From Methanosarcinaceae archaeon (GTDB lineage Archaea; Halobacteriota; Methanosarcinia; Methanosarcinales; Methanosarcinaceae), in contig JAGAEB010000049.1 in assembly GCA_017613335.1 (NCBI GenBank), positions 1 to 6,549 on the forward strand: 6,549 nucleotides of DNA. The letters run 5' to 3'. The position numbers were made by a program, and so were the translations under genes. The notes under the pieces are model-generated. The model was not told where the DNA came from, ran no database searches, and saw nothing but the letters and a program-made list of their open reading frames with translations. Positions 1-5,063 of the stretch are shown in pieces; within the stretch, counting starts at the first letter, position 1; every line of letters starts with the position of its first letter.

Positions 1-143
1 AGCCGCCGACACTTGCAGCCGCCGACACTGCAGCCGACGACACTTGCAGCCGCCGACACTTGCAGCCGCCGACACTTGCAGCCGCCGACACTGCAGCCGC
101 CGACACTCACAAACTGCCGACACTTGCAGACTGCCGGCATATG
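1..143. repeat. 15/16-bp GC-rich minisatellite, truncated at left edge
   Basis: About eight tandem copies of AGCCGCCGACACTTGC are visible. Copies of 16 bp (1-16, 32-47, 48-63, 64-79) alternate with 15-bp copies lacking one T (17-31, 80-94). The array then decays through 95-110, 111-127 and 128-143. It starts at or before the window edge. The unit has no stop codon in any + frame, so all three stay open: frame 1 runs to a TGA at 142-144, and frame 3 runs to a TGA at 201-203. It could therefore be the tail of a gene lying off the left edge, or a non-coding minisatellite. Because unit lengths differ by one base, any reading frame would change register along the array. Confidence 0.9.
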
Positions 144-218
144 AAAACGGCCGATTCCGGTGAATCTCCGGATTTTCTTCTCATGATATGCGTCTCCCGC
201 TGACTGAATTCATGAACA

Positions 219-240
219 TTTATATCTGATGATATCATCA
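219..240 (+). promoter_or_regulatory. TATA box plus palindromic operator candidate for the DUF457 gene
   Basis: TTTATATC at 219-226 fits an archaeal TATA box. It is followed directly by TGATGATATCATCA (227-240), a perfect 14-bp palindrome lying between the TATA box and the expected transcription start near 248. A protein bound there would block polymerase, so this is a reasonable repressor site. That is inference from position and symmetry. The same ATGATATCAT core also occurs inside the isomerase gene near 2530, so the core alone is not specific. Confidence 0.5.
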
Positions 241-285
241 ATAATGCCATAGCGGCCTGCTGAAAAATGTCGGGGGATCAGAGGA

Positions 286-1314
286 ATGCTCGGGAAAGAT
301 CATGTCAGGATAACGGTTGCCTTTTCACTGCCGTTTATCATTTTCTTCTTCATTGCTGTCGTCCTGACGGGTATCCCGATTTGGGCTGCTATTGTTTTTC
401 CGGTATGCCTGATCATCGGAAGTCTCCTGCCGGATGCCGACTGCGGCGGAAAACCGACTCTTTATTATGAATTCTATCCGATATATCTCGCCATGAAACC
501 GATCAATCTGTTCGCTTATCTGACAATGCGCCTTTTCTTCAGAAAATATGCAGGCAGACGCCGGGAAATGCTCAGAGCGCACAGAGGGATCCTTCATTCG
601 CTGACCGGCATCTTTCTCAGTTCCGCCGTCCTCGCTGTCATCTTCTCTTTGGTCTGTTCCGTCTTTGCGTTCCTTGTCATCGCCGCAGGAGACGGATCCG
701 TTCCCGGTGAATACATCCTGTCAGGCGATCCGGCGCCGGAGATCGTTCTGTCCCTCCTGATTCAGATCTCCGATGATATCCTCAACGCCCTGACGGAGAT
801 CGTCATTTTCTTCCTGACGGTTTTCATCGGGCTTTTCTCAGGACAGTTCATGCATCTTTACGAAGATTCCTGCACAAAATCCGGGATCAGATGGTTCCTG
901 CCGTTTTCCGGTTTCAGGATATCCGGGCATATCCGGACCATCACGGATGATGATGATGCCGGACCGGATACAAGGCCTGCCTTTTTCAGGCAGACATTTC
1001 TGAGAACAGGGATCGCCGGATCACTCCTGCTCCTTACCGTGCAGGCCGTCCGCCCGGAACAGATCCTTTCCGCGCTTGCCGCCGTCTTTCTGATCCAGGC
1101 CGGCGCGGCCGTTTATCTGTATCTGATCGCCCGCGAACGTCCGGAAAAAAGAAAATGGTATCAGGTCAGGAAAAGAAGGATCATCCGCGGACGATCCTGC
1201 AGGCCTCCGGTCTTCCGGCCGGAAAAAAGAATGTTTCCTGTTAAGGACGGCTGTCTGTCAGGATCGTCTGTTTCCTGCAAGGATCAGCTGTCTGTCAGGA
1301 GCGGGCATGGCTGA
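286..1314 (+). CDS. DUF457/YdjM-family membrane-bound 'metal-dependent hydrolase'
   Basis: This 342-residue integral membrane protein matches the LexA-binding inner-membrane hydrolase family (YdjM, DUF457). The conserved polar residues expected of a metal site are present: His6, the SLLPDAD motif with Asp50 and Asp52, HRGILHS with His99 and His104, and GQFMHLYEDS with His190 and Asp194, followed by a GIRWFLPF segment. Hydrophobic spans lie at roughly 8-28, 32-48, 106-134, 170-188, 233-251 and 258-282. The family's hydrolase label comes from motifs and its substrate is unknown. ATG 286 is preferred because GGGGGATC begins at 272, at good Shine-Dalgarno distance; an ATG at 267 opens a different short frame. 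After about residue 284 the protein becomes a basic tail (RPEKRKWYQVRKRR), and its last part is encoded by a degenerate 37-bp tandem repeat. It is probably monocistronic, since the lipoprotein downstream has its own promoter. Confidence 0.85.
   Translation: MLGKDHVRITVAFSLPFIIFFFIAVVLTGIPIWAAIVFPVCLIIGSLLPDADCGGKPTLYYEFYPIYLAMKPINLFAYLTMRLFFRKYAGRRREMLRAHRGILHSLTGIFLSSAVLAVIFSLVCSVFAFLVIAAGDGSVPGEYILSGDPAPEIVLSLLIQISDDILNALTEIVIFFLTVFIGLFSGQFMHLYEDSCTKSGIRWFLPFSGFRISGHIRTITDDDDAGPDTRPAFFRQTFLRTGIAGSLLLLTVQAVRPEQILSALAAVFLIQAGAAVYLYLIARERPEKRKWYQVRKRRIIRGRSCRPPVFRPEKRMFPVKDGCLSGSSVSCKDQLSVRSGHG
1233..1300 (+). repeat. Two-copy 37-bp-spaced direct repeat in the DUF457 C-terminal tail
   Basis: Copies at 1233-1263 and 1270-1300 are each 31 bp. 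They share GTTTCCTG at the left and CTGTCTGTCAGGA at the right, with a diverged centre. The start-to-start distance is 37 bp, not a multiple of three, so the second copy is read in another frame and the peptides differ. The duplication ends just before the stop codon at 1312-1314, which suggests the tail was created or extended by it. Confidence 0.75.
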
Positions 1315-1315
1315 T

Positions 1316-1342
1316 GAAACGCATATAAATGATAATATCGTT
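1316..1342 (+). promoter_or_regulatory. Lipoprotein promoter: BRE/TATA with overlapping dyad
   Basis: GAAAC at 1316-1320 followed by CATATAAAT (1322-1330) resembles an archaeal BRE plus TATA box, and starts just two bases after the DUF457 stop codon. Transcription should begin near 1353, leaving a leader of about 55 bases. AATGATAATATCGTT (1328-1342) is a 15-bp dyad with six of seven paired positions, and it overlaps the 3' edge of the TATA box. It resembles the palindrome at 227-240 in its TGAT and ATATC parts. Confidence 0.5.
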
Positions 1343-1359
1343 ACATAAGGCATCTGAGT

Positions 1360-1389
1360 TGCTTTTCCTCAAAAGCACGAGGATTTTTC
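1360..1389 (+). other. Hairpin and U-rich stretch in the lipoprotein leader; possible DUF457 terminator
   Basis: TGCTTTT (1360-1366), loop CCTC (1367-1370) and AAAAGCA (1371-1377) form a 7-bp perfect stem. The loop CCTC is also complementary to GAGG at 1379-1382, so an alternative hairpin or pseudoknot is possible. ATTTTTC (1383-1389) follows. It may end transcripts from the DUF457 gene, or be a structured leader of the lipoprotein mRNA. The sequence does not decide between them. Confidence 0.35.
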
Positions 1390-1408
1390 AGAAATATGAG
1401 GGATTATT

Positions 1409-1750
1409 ATGAAAATGAAGATCGCAATGATCGGCGCATTAGTCCTCCTGGCATGCATCATTCCGGGCTGCCTCGGCGGGGACAAGATCGTCGGTACCTG
1501 GGAATATTCTACGAACACACTTCTCGGTACTGTCACTTATGACATCACTTTCAACAGCAACAACACCGGCGTCCTGACAAGCGGTGACTCTTCCTACAAC
1601 TTCACCTGGACGAATAACAACGGTACCTACACCCTGACCGATGACAACGGCAAGACCGGTACGGCAAAACTGTCCGATGACAACAAGACTCTGAAAGTCA
1701 CGCTCAGCTTCTACGGATTCAGCCTGAACTACGACTTCAAAAAAGTCTGA
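1409..1750 (+). CDS. Small secreted lipoprotein with lipocalin-like beta domain
   Basis: This 113-residue protein starts with a type II signal peptide: basic MKMK, a hydrophobic core at about 5-18, and an IPGC lipobox with Cys21 as the predicted lipidated first mature residue. The mature part is all-beta in character. It opens with GTWEY (29-33) and alternates hydrophobic residues with Asn/Gly/Thr/Asp turns, as in small lipocalin-like or DUF5640-like domains that carry a 'GTWE ... ITFNSDGTG' pattern. Four N-X-S/T sequons (Asn51, Asn64, Asn71, Asn92) would suit an N-glycosylated surface protein. A GAGGGA motif (1398-1403) lies five bases before the ATG. Codons are strongly C-ending (AAC, GAC, ATC, TAC), unlike a weakly expressed gene, so abundant expression is plausible. 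Its binding partner or ligand is unknown. It is flanked by its own promoter and terminator, so it is probably a single-gene unit. Confidence 0.85.
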   Translation: MKMKIAMIGALVLLACIIPGCLGGDKIVGTWEYSTNTLLGTVTYDITFNSNNTGVLTSGDSSYNFTWTNNNGTYTLTDDNGKTGTAKLSDDNKTLKVTLSFYGFSLNYDFKKV

Positions 1751-1777
1751 CCGGACTTTCCGGCCTTAATGATATAC

Positions 1778-1814
1778 AAAGTCTTCTGCAGATCTCTGCA
1801 GAAGACTTTTTTTT
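1778..1814 (+). terminator. Strong hairpin terminator of the lipoprotein gene
   Basis: A perfect 14-bp stem pairs 1778-1791 with 1796-1809 around an ATCT loop, and runs straight into eight T residues (1807-1814). It lies 27 bases after the lipoprotein stop. It looks like a bacterial-style intrinsic terminator; in archaea the T-tract would be the main signal. Read on the - strand it has only three T residues, so it is mainly a + strand element. Confidence 0.85.
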
Positions 1815-1831
1815 ATTTTCCTGAAGATTCC

Positions 1832-1886
1832 GGACATTCTTTTGAACTGTCCTGATAAAAAAGGATCGAAAAAGAAGAGAAAAAAG
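1832..1886 (-). terminator. Isomerase terminator, duplicated distal copy
   Basis: This is the second copy of the pyrimidine tract (about 1886-1857) and bulged hairpin (1852-1832), 81 bp further downstream. It would act as a back-up terminator and keep isomerase transcripts from running into the lipoprotein gene, which is oriented towards it. Confidence 0.55.
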
Positions 1887-1912
1887 ATTTCTGAAACGGA
1901 TCCGAAATTTCC

Positions 1913-1970
1913 GGACATTCTTTTGAACTGTCCTGATAAAAAAGGATCGAAAAAGAAAAGAAAAAAAGAT
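1913..1970 (-). terminator. Isomerase terminator, proximal copy (T-tract plus hairpin)
   Basis: On the - strand, directly after the isomerase stop, runs of seven, four, five and six T residues separated by single C residues or a short GATCC lie at about 1970-1938. U-rich tracts of this type are the known termination signal of many archaea. A stem of GGACA-TTC with GAA-TGTCC (one bulged G) around AAAA follows at 1933-1913. Confidence 0.6.
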
Positions 1971-1982
1971 TCCTGAAACGGA

Positions 1983-2717
1983 TCAGAAATACAGATCCGG
2001 ATGCTGCAGGAAATCAAGTTTTTCCGGTTCTCTGATGAGATCGTACATATCCTTTCCGCAGAAAAGACCGAATTCCGGATGATCCGACGGCGTCATGAAC
2101 GATATCGGCGGCAGCTTTCCGGCGCTGTCCGTCTCTCTGTCACTGTAATGGGGATTCGGGACGAATCCGTCTTTTGTGACATAATAGGCAAAACCGTGTT
2201 TTTCAAGAACGGTCTCATAATCGGAACTGAATTCGGCTACCCAGTTCGACATCACAAGTTCTTCACGGGACGCATTGATCGTCACATGACCGAATTCCGG
2301 CGGGATCAGAACGACGTCGCCTTCAGAAGCTTCAATGACGATCACGCCTGACAGGTCTCTTTTCTGGAGCAGATAAGTCGCATGGCCTGAAATGACCTGA
2401 TAGACTTCCGGATAGGAATACCGGCAGCCGGGAACTTTAGGATGATAATGGCCCATCGTTTTGACATATTCAACGCCGAGAAAACCGGCCGGGATCTGCG
2501 TGATATCGAAACGGATCTTATTTTCCTTCATGATATCATGATCTTCCCCGGATCTGAAACCTTCGCGGTACATGAAATAGATGTCGCGGTTTCCTTTTTC
2601 TTTTTCGTCCGAATACCAGTCGCTGTCAAAAATGACCGGCTCAAGATCAAAAAGAGTGCGGACGGACGGTTTGAATGCAAACTGCAGTTCCTCGGGGACA
2701 GATGGGCTCAGCGTCAT
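1983..2717 (-). CDS. pgiA: Glucose-6-phosphate isomerase, archaeal cupin type
   Basis: This 244-residue cytoplasmic cupin enzyme should interconvert glucose 6-phosphate and fructose 6-phosphate in glycolysis/gluconeogenesis. It belongs to the metal-dependent family known from Pyrococcus and methanogens, unrelated to the bacterial Pgi fold. The metal-binding cupin motif is clear: GHYHP gives His90 and His92, YPEVYQVISG gives Glu104, and PPEFGHVTIN gives His144, the four expected ligands. The stretch between His92 and Glu104 is longer than in Pyrococcus. The protein is also some 55 residues longer than that ~190-residue enzyme, mostly as a C-terminal extension from about 165. ATG 2717 is chosen because the N-terminal FKPSVRTLFDLEPV segment fits the family and no in-frame upstream start exists. 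No good Shine-Dalgarno sequence precedes it, so a very short leader is likely. The stop lies inside the 81/82-bp duplication. Confidence 0.93.
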   Translation of the reverse strand: MTLSPSVPEELQFAFKPSVRTLFDLEPVIFDSDWYSDEKEKGNRDIYFMYREGFRSGEDHDIMKENKIRFDITQIPAGFLGVEYVKTMGHYHPKVPGCRYSYPEVYQVISGHATYLLQKRDLSGVIVIEASEGDVVLIPPEFGHVTINASREELVMSNWVAEFSSDYETVLEKHGFAYYVTKDGFVPNPHYSDRETDSAGKLPPISFMTPSDHPEFGLFCGKDMYDLIREPEKLDFLQHPDLYF

Positions 2718-2740
2718 GATGTTAACTCGTTTTCATTGTC

Positions 2741-2750
2741 GTTTTTATCG
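2741..2750 (-). promoter_or_regulatory. Candidate TATA-like box for a nearly leaderless isomerase mRNA
   Basis: CGATAAAAAC on the - strand is centred about 29 bases before the isomerase ATG, the distance expected for an archaeal TATA box with transcription starting within a few bases of the start codon. It is a weak match. A better box (TTTATAAT, 2856-2849) lies further upstream and would give a leader of about 110 bases. Confidence 0.35.
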
Positions 2751-2848
2751 GTCAGCCCGTTTTCGTTTTCATCTTTCCGGTCTTGTCTTGCTTCTGTTTC
2801 CGGATTCCCGACGGGCTTTCCTGATTCTGCATATAATACCATCTTTTC

Positions 2849-2875
2849 ATTATAAATGTATGTCGGGAACATACA
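2849..2875. promoter_or_regulatory. Divergent TATA region with 19-bp inverted-repeat operator candidate
   Basis: The AT-rich ATTATAAA at 2849-2856 reads as a TATA box on either strand. It abuts TGTATGT-CGGGA-ACATACA (2857-2875), a perfect 7+7 bp inverted repeat with a five-base spacer. Half-sites whose centres are about 12 bp apart suit a dimeric helix-turn-helix regulator. Lying between the isomerase and the desulfidase-like gene, it could control either or both. No adjacent regulator gene is present in the window. Confidence 0.5.
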
Positions 2876-2963
2876 GCTTTATCAGGGCGAAGGGCTGTCG
2901 GAATTTCCGGAAAAATGATCTGAGGTCCGCCGGAGACGGCGTTTTATCCGGACGCCCGGCTTA

Positions 2964-2972
2964 TTTTTTATA
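2964..2972 (+). promoter_or_regulatory. TATA box of the TudS-like gene (leaderless)
   Basis: TTTTTTATA is centred about 28 bases before the ATG at 2997. Archaeal TATA boxes are centred near -27, so transcription would start at or next to the A of the start codon. The bases before the ATG contain no Shine-Dalgarno motif, which fits leaderless translation. Confidence 0.5.
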
Positions 2973-2996
2973 CCGACAGCATCTTAACCCGCAGAT

Positions 2997-3677
2997 ATGA
3001 GCGCCTCAGAAACGAAATCTGAATATCATGCAGAACCCGGAACTGTTGATCCCTCCGGAACAATTTCCGGATCAGGCGATCCTGAAATCTCTTCTTCCGG
3101 ATCCGGAACGATCCACGTCGTCTCTCACTGTCTTCTCAATCCGTCGTCCCGGCTGAGAGGCCTGAAAGATCCGCCGTCATTTGAGACGGCCGGCCGGACC
3201 GTCATTCAGCTGCCGTGTCCTGAAACGATCGTCTTCGGACTGAACCGCCGCGAGATCACGAAAGATCAGCTTGATCATCCGTTTTACCGGCGGTTCTGCC
3301 GGAAACTCTTCACGCCTTATGCCGACATGATCGAAATGTATTACCGGAACGGTTACAATATCGTCTTTTACGGCGTTCCGAAAAGTCCGTCATGCGCCTG
3401 TGAGCTGACGAGCATCGGCGGCATCGGCGGAAAAGACAGAAAAGACAGGCCTTTTGAAAACAGGATAGTTCCCGGAAAAGGCGTCTTCTTTGAAGAGATG
3501 GAACAGATGCTTCATGAGCGGAACGTCCGTTTCACCTGCCGGGATGCCGTCCGATCCGGCAGGAAATCCGGACCGATTTCCGGACGGCGGCTGCCGGTAC
3601 TGAAACGATCGCAGACTTCTTTCACGGACGGTTCAGACTTCTGTCACAGGCCGAGTGCAGACTTCTGTCATGGATGA
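2997..3677 (+). CDS. TudS/DUF523-related putative Fe-S desulfidase (CD3072-like)
   Basis: This 226-residue protein has a core at about 38-175 that resembles the TudS-related (thiouracil desulfurase, DUF523-like) group. VSHCLLNPSSRLRG contains Cys45, IQLPCPE contains Cys74, FYRRFCRKLF follows, and SPSCAC contains Cys133. In TudS proteins three conserved cysteines hold a [4Fe-4S] cluster that removes sulfur from thiolated substrates; the substrate here is unknown. The last motif is SPSCAC rather than the usual SPSCG, adding Cys135. The first 37 residues are a Ser/Gly/Glu-rich, probably disordered extension, and no in-frame start exists closer to the domain. The last 50 or so residues are also outside the domain. 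The final part, with two DFCH motifs, is encoded by a 22-24-bp repeat that overlaps the end of gltS. Confidence 0.75.
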   Translation: MSASETKSEYHAEPGTVDPSGTISGSGDPEISSSGSGTIHVVSHCLLNPSSRLRGLKDPPSFETAGRTVIQLPCPETIVFGLNRREITKDQLDHPFYRRFCRKLFTPYADMIEMYYRNGYNIVFYGVPKSPSCACELTSIGGIGGKDRKDRPFENRIVPGKGVFFEEMEQMLHERNVRFTCRDAVRSGRKSGPISGRRLPVLKRSQTSFTDGSDFCHRPSADFCHG

Positions 3678-3710
3678 TTTCAGACTTCTGCCTGGGTCGA
3701 CTTCCGTCAC
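3612..3710. repeat. Degenerate 22-24-bp tandem repeat spanning two convergent gene ends
   Basis: CAGACTTCT recurs at 3612, 3634, 3658 and 3681 (spacings 22, 24 and 23), mostly followed by GTCA or TTCA. A weaker fifth copy, CGACTTCCGTCAC, starts at 3698. The array encodes the tail of the TudS-like protein on the + strand and the tail of GltS on the - strand. No U-tract or hairpin terminator is visible here for either gene. Confidence 0.85.
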
Positions 3711-5031
3711 AACCGATCACAGGCCGCTTCACCGGGATCGATCGGAGGATACTCATAAAGAACGATATGGCCACACTGTTGACCAGATCTATGAAGAGGC
3801 TTCCGACGAGCGGAATGATCAGAAATGCTTTTGAGGATTCTCCGAATTTATCCGTGACCGATTTCATATTGGCCATGGCGTTCGGGATCGCGCCCATGCC
3901 GAAACCGCAGACGCCTGAGACCATGACGGCGGCATCATAATCTTTTCCGAGGATGCGGAAGACGACAAATACGACAAAGAACGCCATCAGAACGGCCTGG
4001 ACAAAGAGGATCACCGTCAGCGGAACGGCAAGATCCGCCAGCTGCCTGAGTTCCATCGTCATCAGAGCAACAGCCAGGAAGAAGGAAAGAGCCACGTTTC
4101 CGAGCTGTCTGAGGGATTCTTCCGGAACCGGCGGAATGTCATATTTTTCAGCGAAGACATCTGCCAGATTGCGAAGGACCATCGCCGCGATCATACTTCC
4201 GATGTATCCCGGAAAAGTGAGTCCCGACAGCCCGAGGAAAGATGAAACGTTTGTCCCGATGCCGGCAGCCAGAACAAGAGCGCCTGCGGCGTACAGAAGA
4301 TCCGGCGAGGCAGGTCTTTTCGTATCATCCGGCTTTTTATGGGATCCGTTATCCTCGGATCTGTTTTCCCCGGATCTGCTTTCCTCGTTTTCTTTTCCGC
4401 CTTTTTCCCCGGATCCGTCGTCCGTTCCGTTCATCCTGCCGGACTTTTCCGGTGAGAGGCCTTTTTTCCGGATAAGACGTTCTGTCAGCGGGCATCCGAT
4501 AAGACTGCCGCAGACCATTCCGAAAGTTGCGGCCGCCAGCCCGACGGATGAGGCGCCTGCAACACCCGATTCTTCGAACAACTGACCGAATGCCGCCGCC
4601 GTTCCGTGTCCGCCGATCATGGAGACGGATCCTGTGCAGAGCGACAGGACAGGATCTATCCCGAAAAAAGAACCGAGTCCGACAGAGACGACATTCTGCA
4701 TAATGACAAGGAACGCTACGATAAAGAGAAGGATAATGATGTCTTTCCCGCCTTTTTTAAGGGCTCTGAAAGATGCCTGATAACCGACAGACGTAAAAAA
4801 GATGAGCATGGCGACATCCGAAAGCGTTTTGTCGAACGTGAACGTCACCCCGGCGAGATGCGCGATCAGAAAAAGAACGGAAAAAACAATGCCGCCGATC
4901 ACCGGCACGGGGAAACAGAATCTTTCCAGCAGGCCGATCTTCTTTTTCAGAAAATAGCCGGTCAGCAGGACAAAAGGAACAAGAGAAACTGTCCGGATCA
5001 TCGAAAGTTCTATTATCACGGGATCTGTCAA
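3622..5031 (-). CDS. gltS: Sodium/glutamate symporter GltS
   Basis: This 469-residue ESS-family membrane carrier should couple Na+ entry to glutamate uptake. Both family signature loops are present and co-linear with E. coli GltS: TGSVSMIGGHGTAAAFG (133-149) followed by an AATFGMVCGSLIG helix, and GKDYDAAVMVSG-VCGFGMGAIPNAMANM (362-389) followed by FLIIPLVGSLFIDLVN. About ten hydrophobic segments alternate as two repeats. The central cytoplasmic linker (about 190-240) is unusually long and made of Gly, Ser, Glu, Asp, Asn, Lys and Arg. About 35 residues at the C terminus lie beyond the normal end, partly encoded by the tandem repeat shared with the opposing gene. The start is TTG 5031, supported by a nearby Shine-Dalgarno-like site; ATG 5001 (Met11) is the alternative. 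With these additions it exceeds the roughly 400 residues of the E. coli protein. The family is mainly bacterial, so lateral acquisition is possible. Confidence 0.92.
   Translation of the reverse strand: MTDPVIIELSMIRTVSLVPFVLLTGYFLKKKIGLLERFCFPVPVIGGIVFSVLFLIAHLAGVTFTFDKTLSDVAMLIFFTSVGYQASFRALKKGGKDIIILLFIVAFLVIMQNVVSVGLGSFFGIDPVLSLCTGSVSMIGGHGTAAAFGQLFEESGVAGASSVGLAAATFGMVCGSLIGCPLTERLIRKKGLSPEKSGRMNGTDDGSGEKGGKENEESRSGENRSEDNGSHKKPDDTKRPASPDLLYAAGALVLAAGIGTNVSSFLGLSGLTFPGYIGSMIAAMVLRNLADVFAEKYDIPPVPEESLRQLGNVALSFFLAVALMTMELRQLADLAVPLTVILFVQAVLMAFFVVFVVFRILGKDYDAAVMVSGVCGFGMGAIPNAMANMKSVTDKFGESSKAFLIIPLVGSLFIDLVNSVAISFFMSILRSIPVKRPVIGCDGSRPRQKSEIIHDRSLHSACDRSLNRP
4356..4385 (-). repeat. 15-bp direct repeat in the GltS linker
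   Basis: CGGATCTGTTTTCCC (4356-4370) is followed directly by CGGATCTGCTTTCCT (4371-4385), 13 of 15 bases identical. Related CCCCGGATC units recur to about 4417. The 15-bp period keeps the frame and yields the similar peptides SGEN and SEDN-like turns in the hydrophilic linker. The linker probably grew by slippage. Confidence 0.6.
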
Positions 5032-5036
5032 TCAGG

Positions 5037-5042
5037 CCACCC
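5037..5042 (-). promoter_or_regulatory. Shine-Dalgarno-like site deciding the gltS TTG start
   Basis: GGGTGG on the - strand lies five bases before TTG 5031 and is partly complementary to the archaeal 16S tail (..CACCUCC). It supports TTG over the internal ATG at 5001, which has no comparable site. Confidence 0.5.
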
Positions 5043-5063
5043 GGATACTAAGATGTTTTCAAT

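Larger units (their letters stand above)
1828..1990. repeat. 81/82-bp tandem duplication at the isomerase 3' end
   Basis: Copy 1 (1828-1908) and copy 2 (1909-1990) are adjacent and nearly identical. They differ by about three substitutions and one extra A in an A-tract. Copy 2 contains the last codons and stop of the isomerase gene, so the unit duplicated was the gene's immediate 3' flank. On the - strand each copy contains a long pyrimidine tract followed by an imperfect hairpin. A run of about 80 codons stays open through both copies on the - strand (about 1766-2017), but it is repetitive and low in complexity, so I do not call it a gene. Confidence 0.93.

Noticed and set aside
1..143. Possible CRISPR array
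   Set aside because: The units are contiguous and only 15-16 bp, with no unique spacers. It is a simple minisatellite.
267..470. 67-codon frame starting at the ATG at 267
   Set aside because: It is out of frame with the DUF457 protein, which matches a known family from ATG 286 and has a better placed Shine-Dalgarno motif.
1766..2017. 83-codon open frame on the - strand across the 81/82-bp repeat
   Set aside because: It consists mostly of the duplicated pyrimidine tracts, giving Phe-rich repeats, and overlaps the end of the isomerase. It is better explained as a duplicated 3' flank and terminator.
2894..2980. GCTGTCGG and CCGACAGC inverted repeat flanking the desulfidase promoter
   Set aside because: Eight-base arms 71 bp apart are expected by chance at this length, and no second feature supports a structure.
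2442..3000. Two overlapping + strand frames (137 and 139 codons) opposite the isomerase start
   Set aside because: They cover conserved isomerase codons and the promoter region, and show no domain or ribosome binding site.
3953..4585. 210-codon open frame on the + strand inside gltS
   Set aside because: It is antisense to conserved GltS transmembrane regions and is rich in Arg, Ser and Pro, as expected of a shadow frame.
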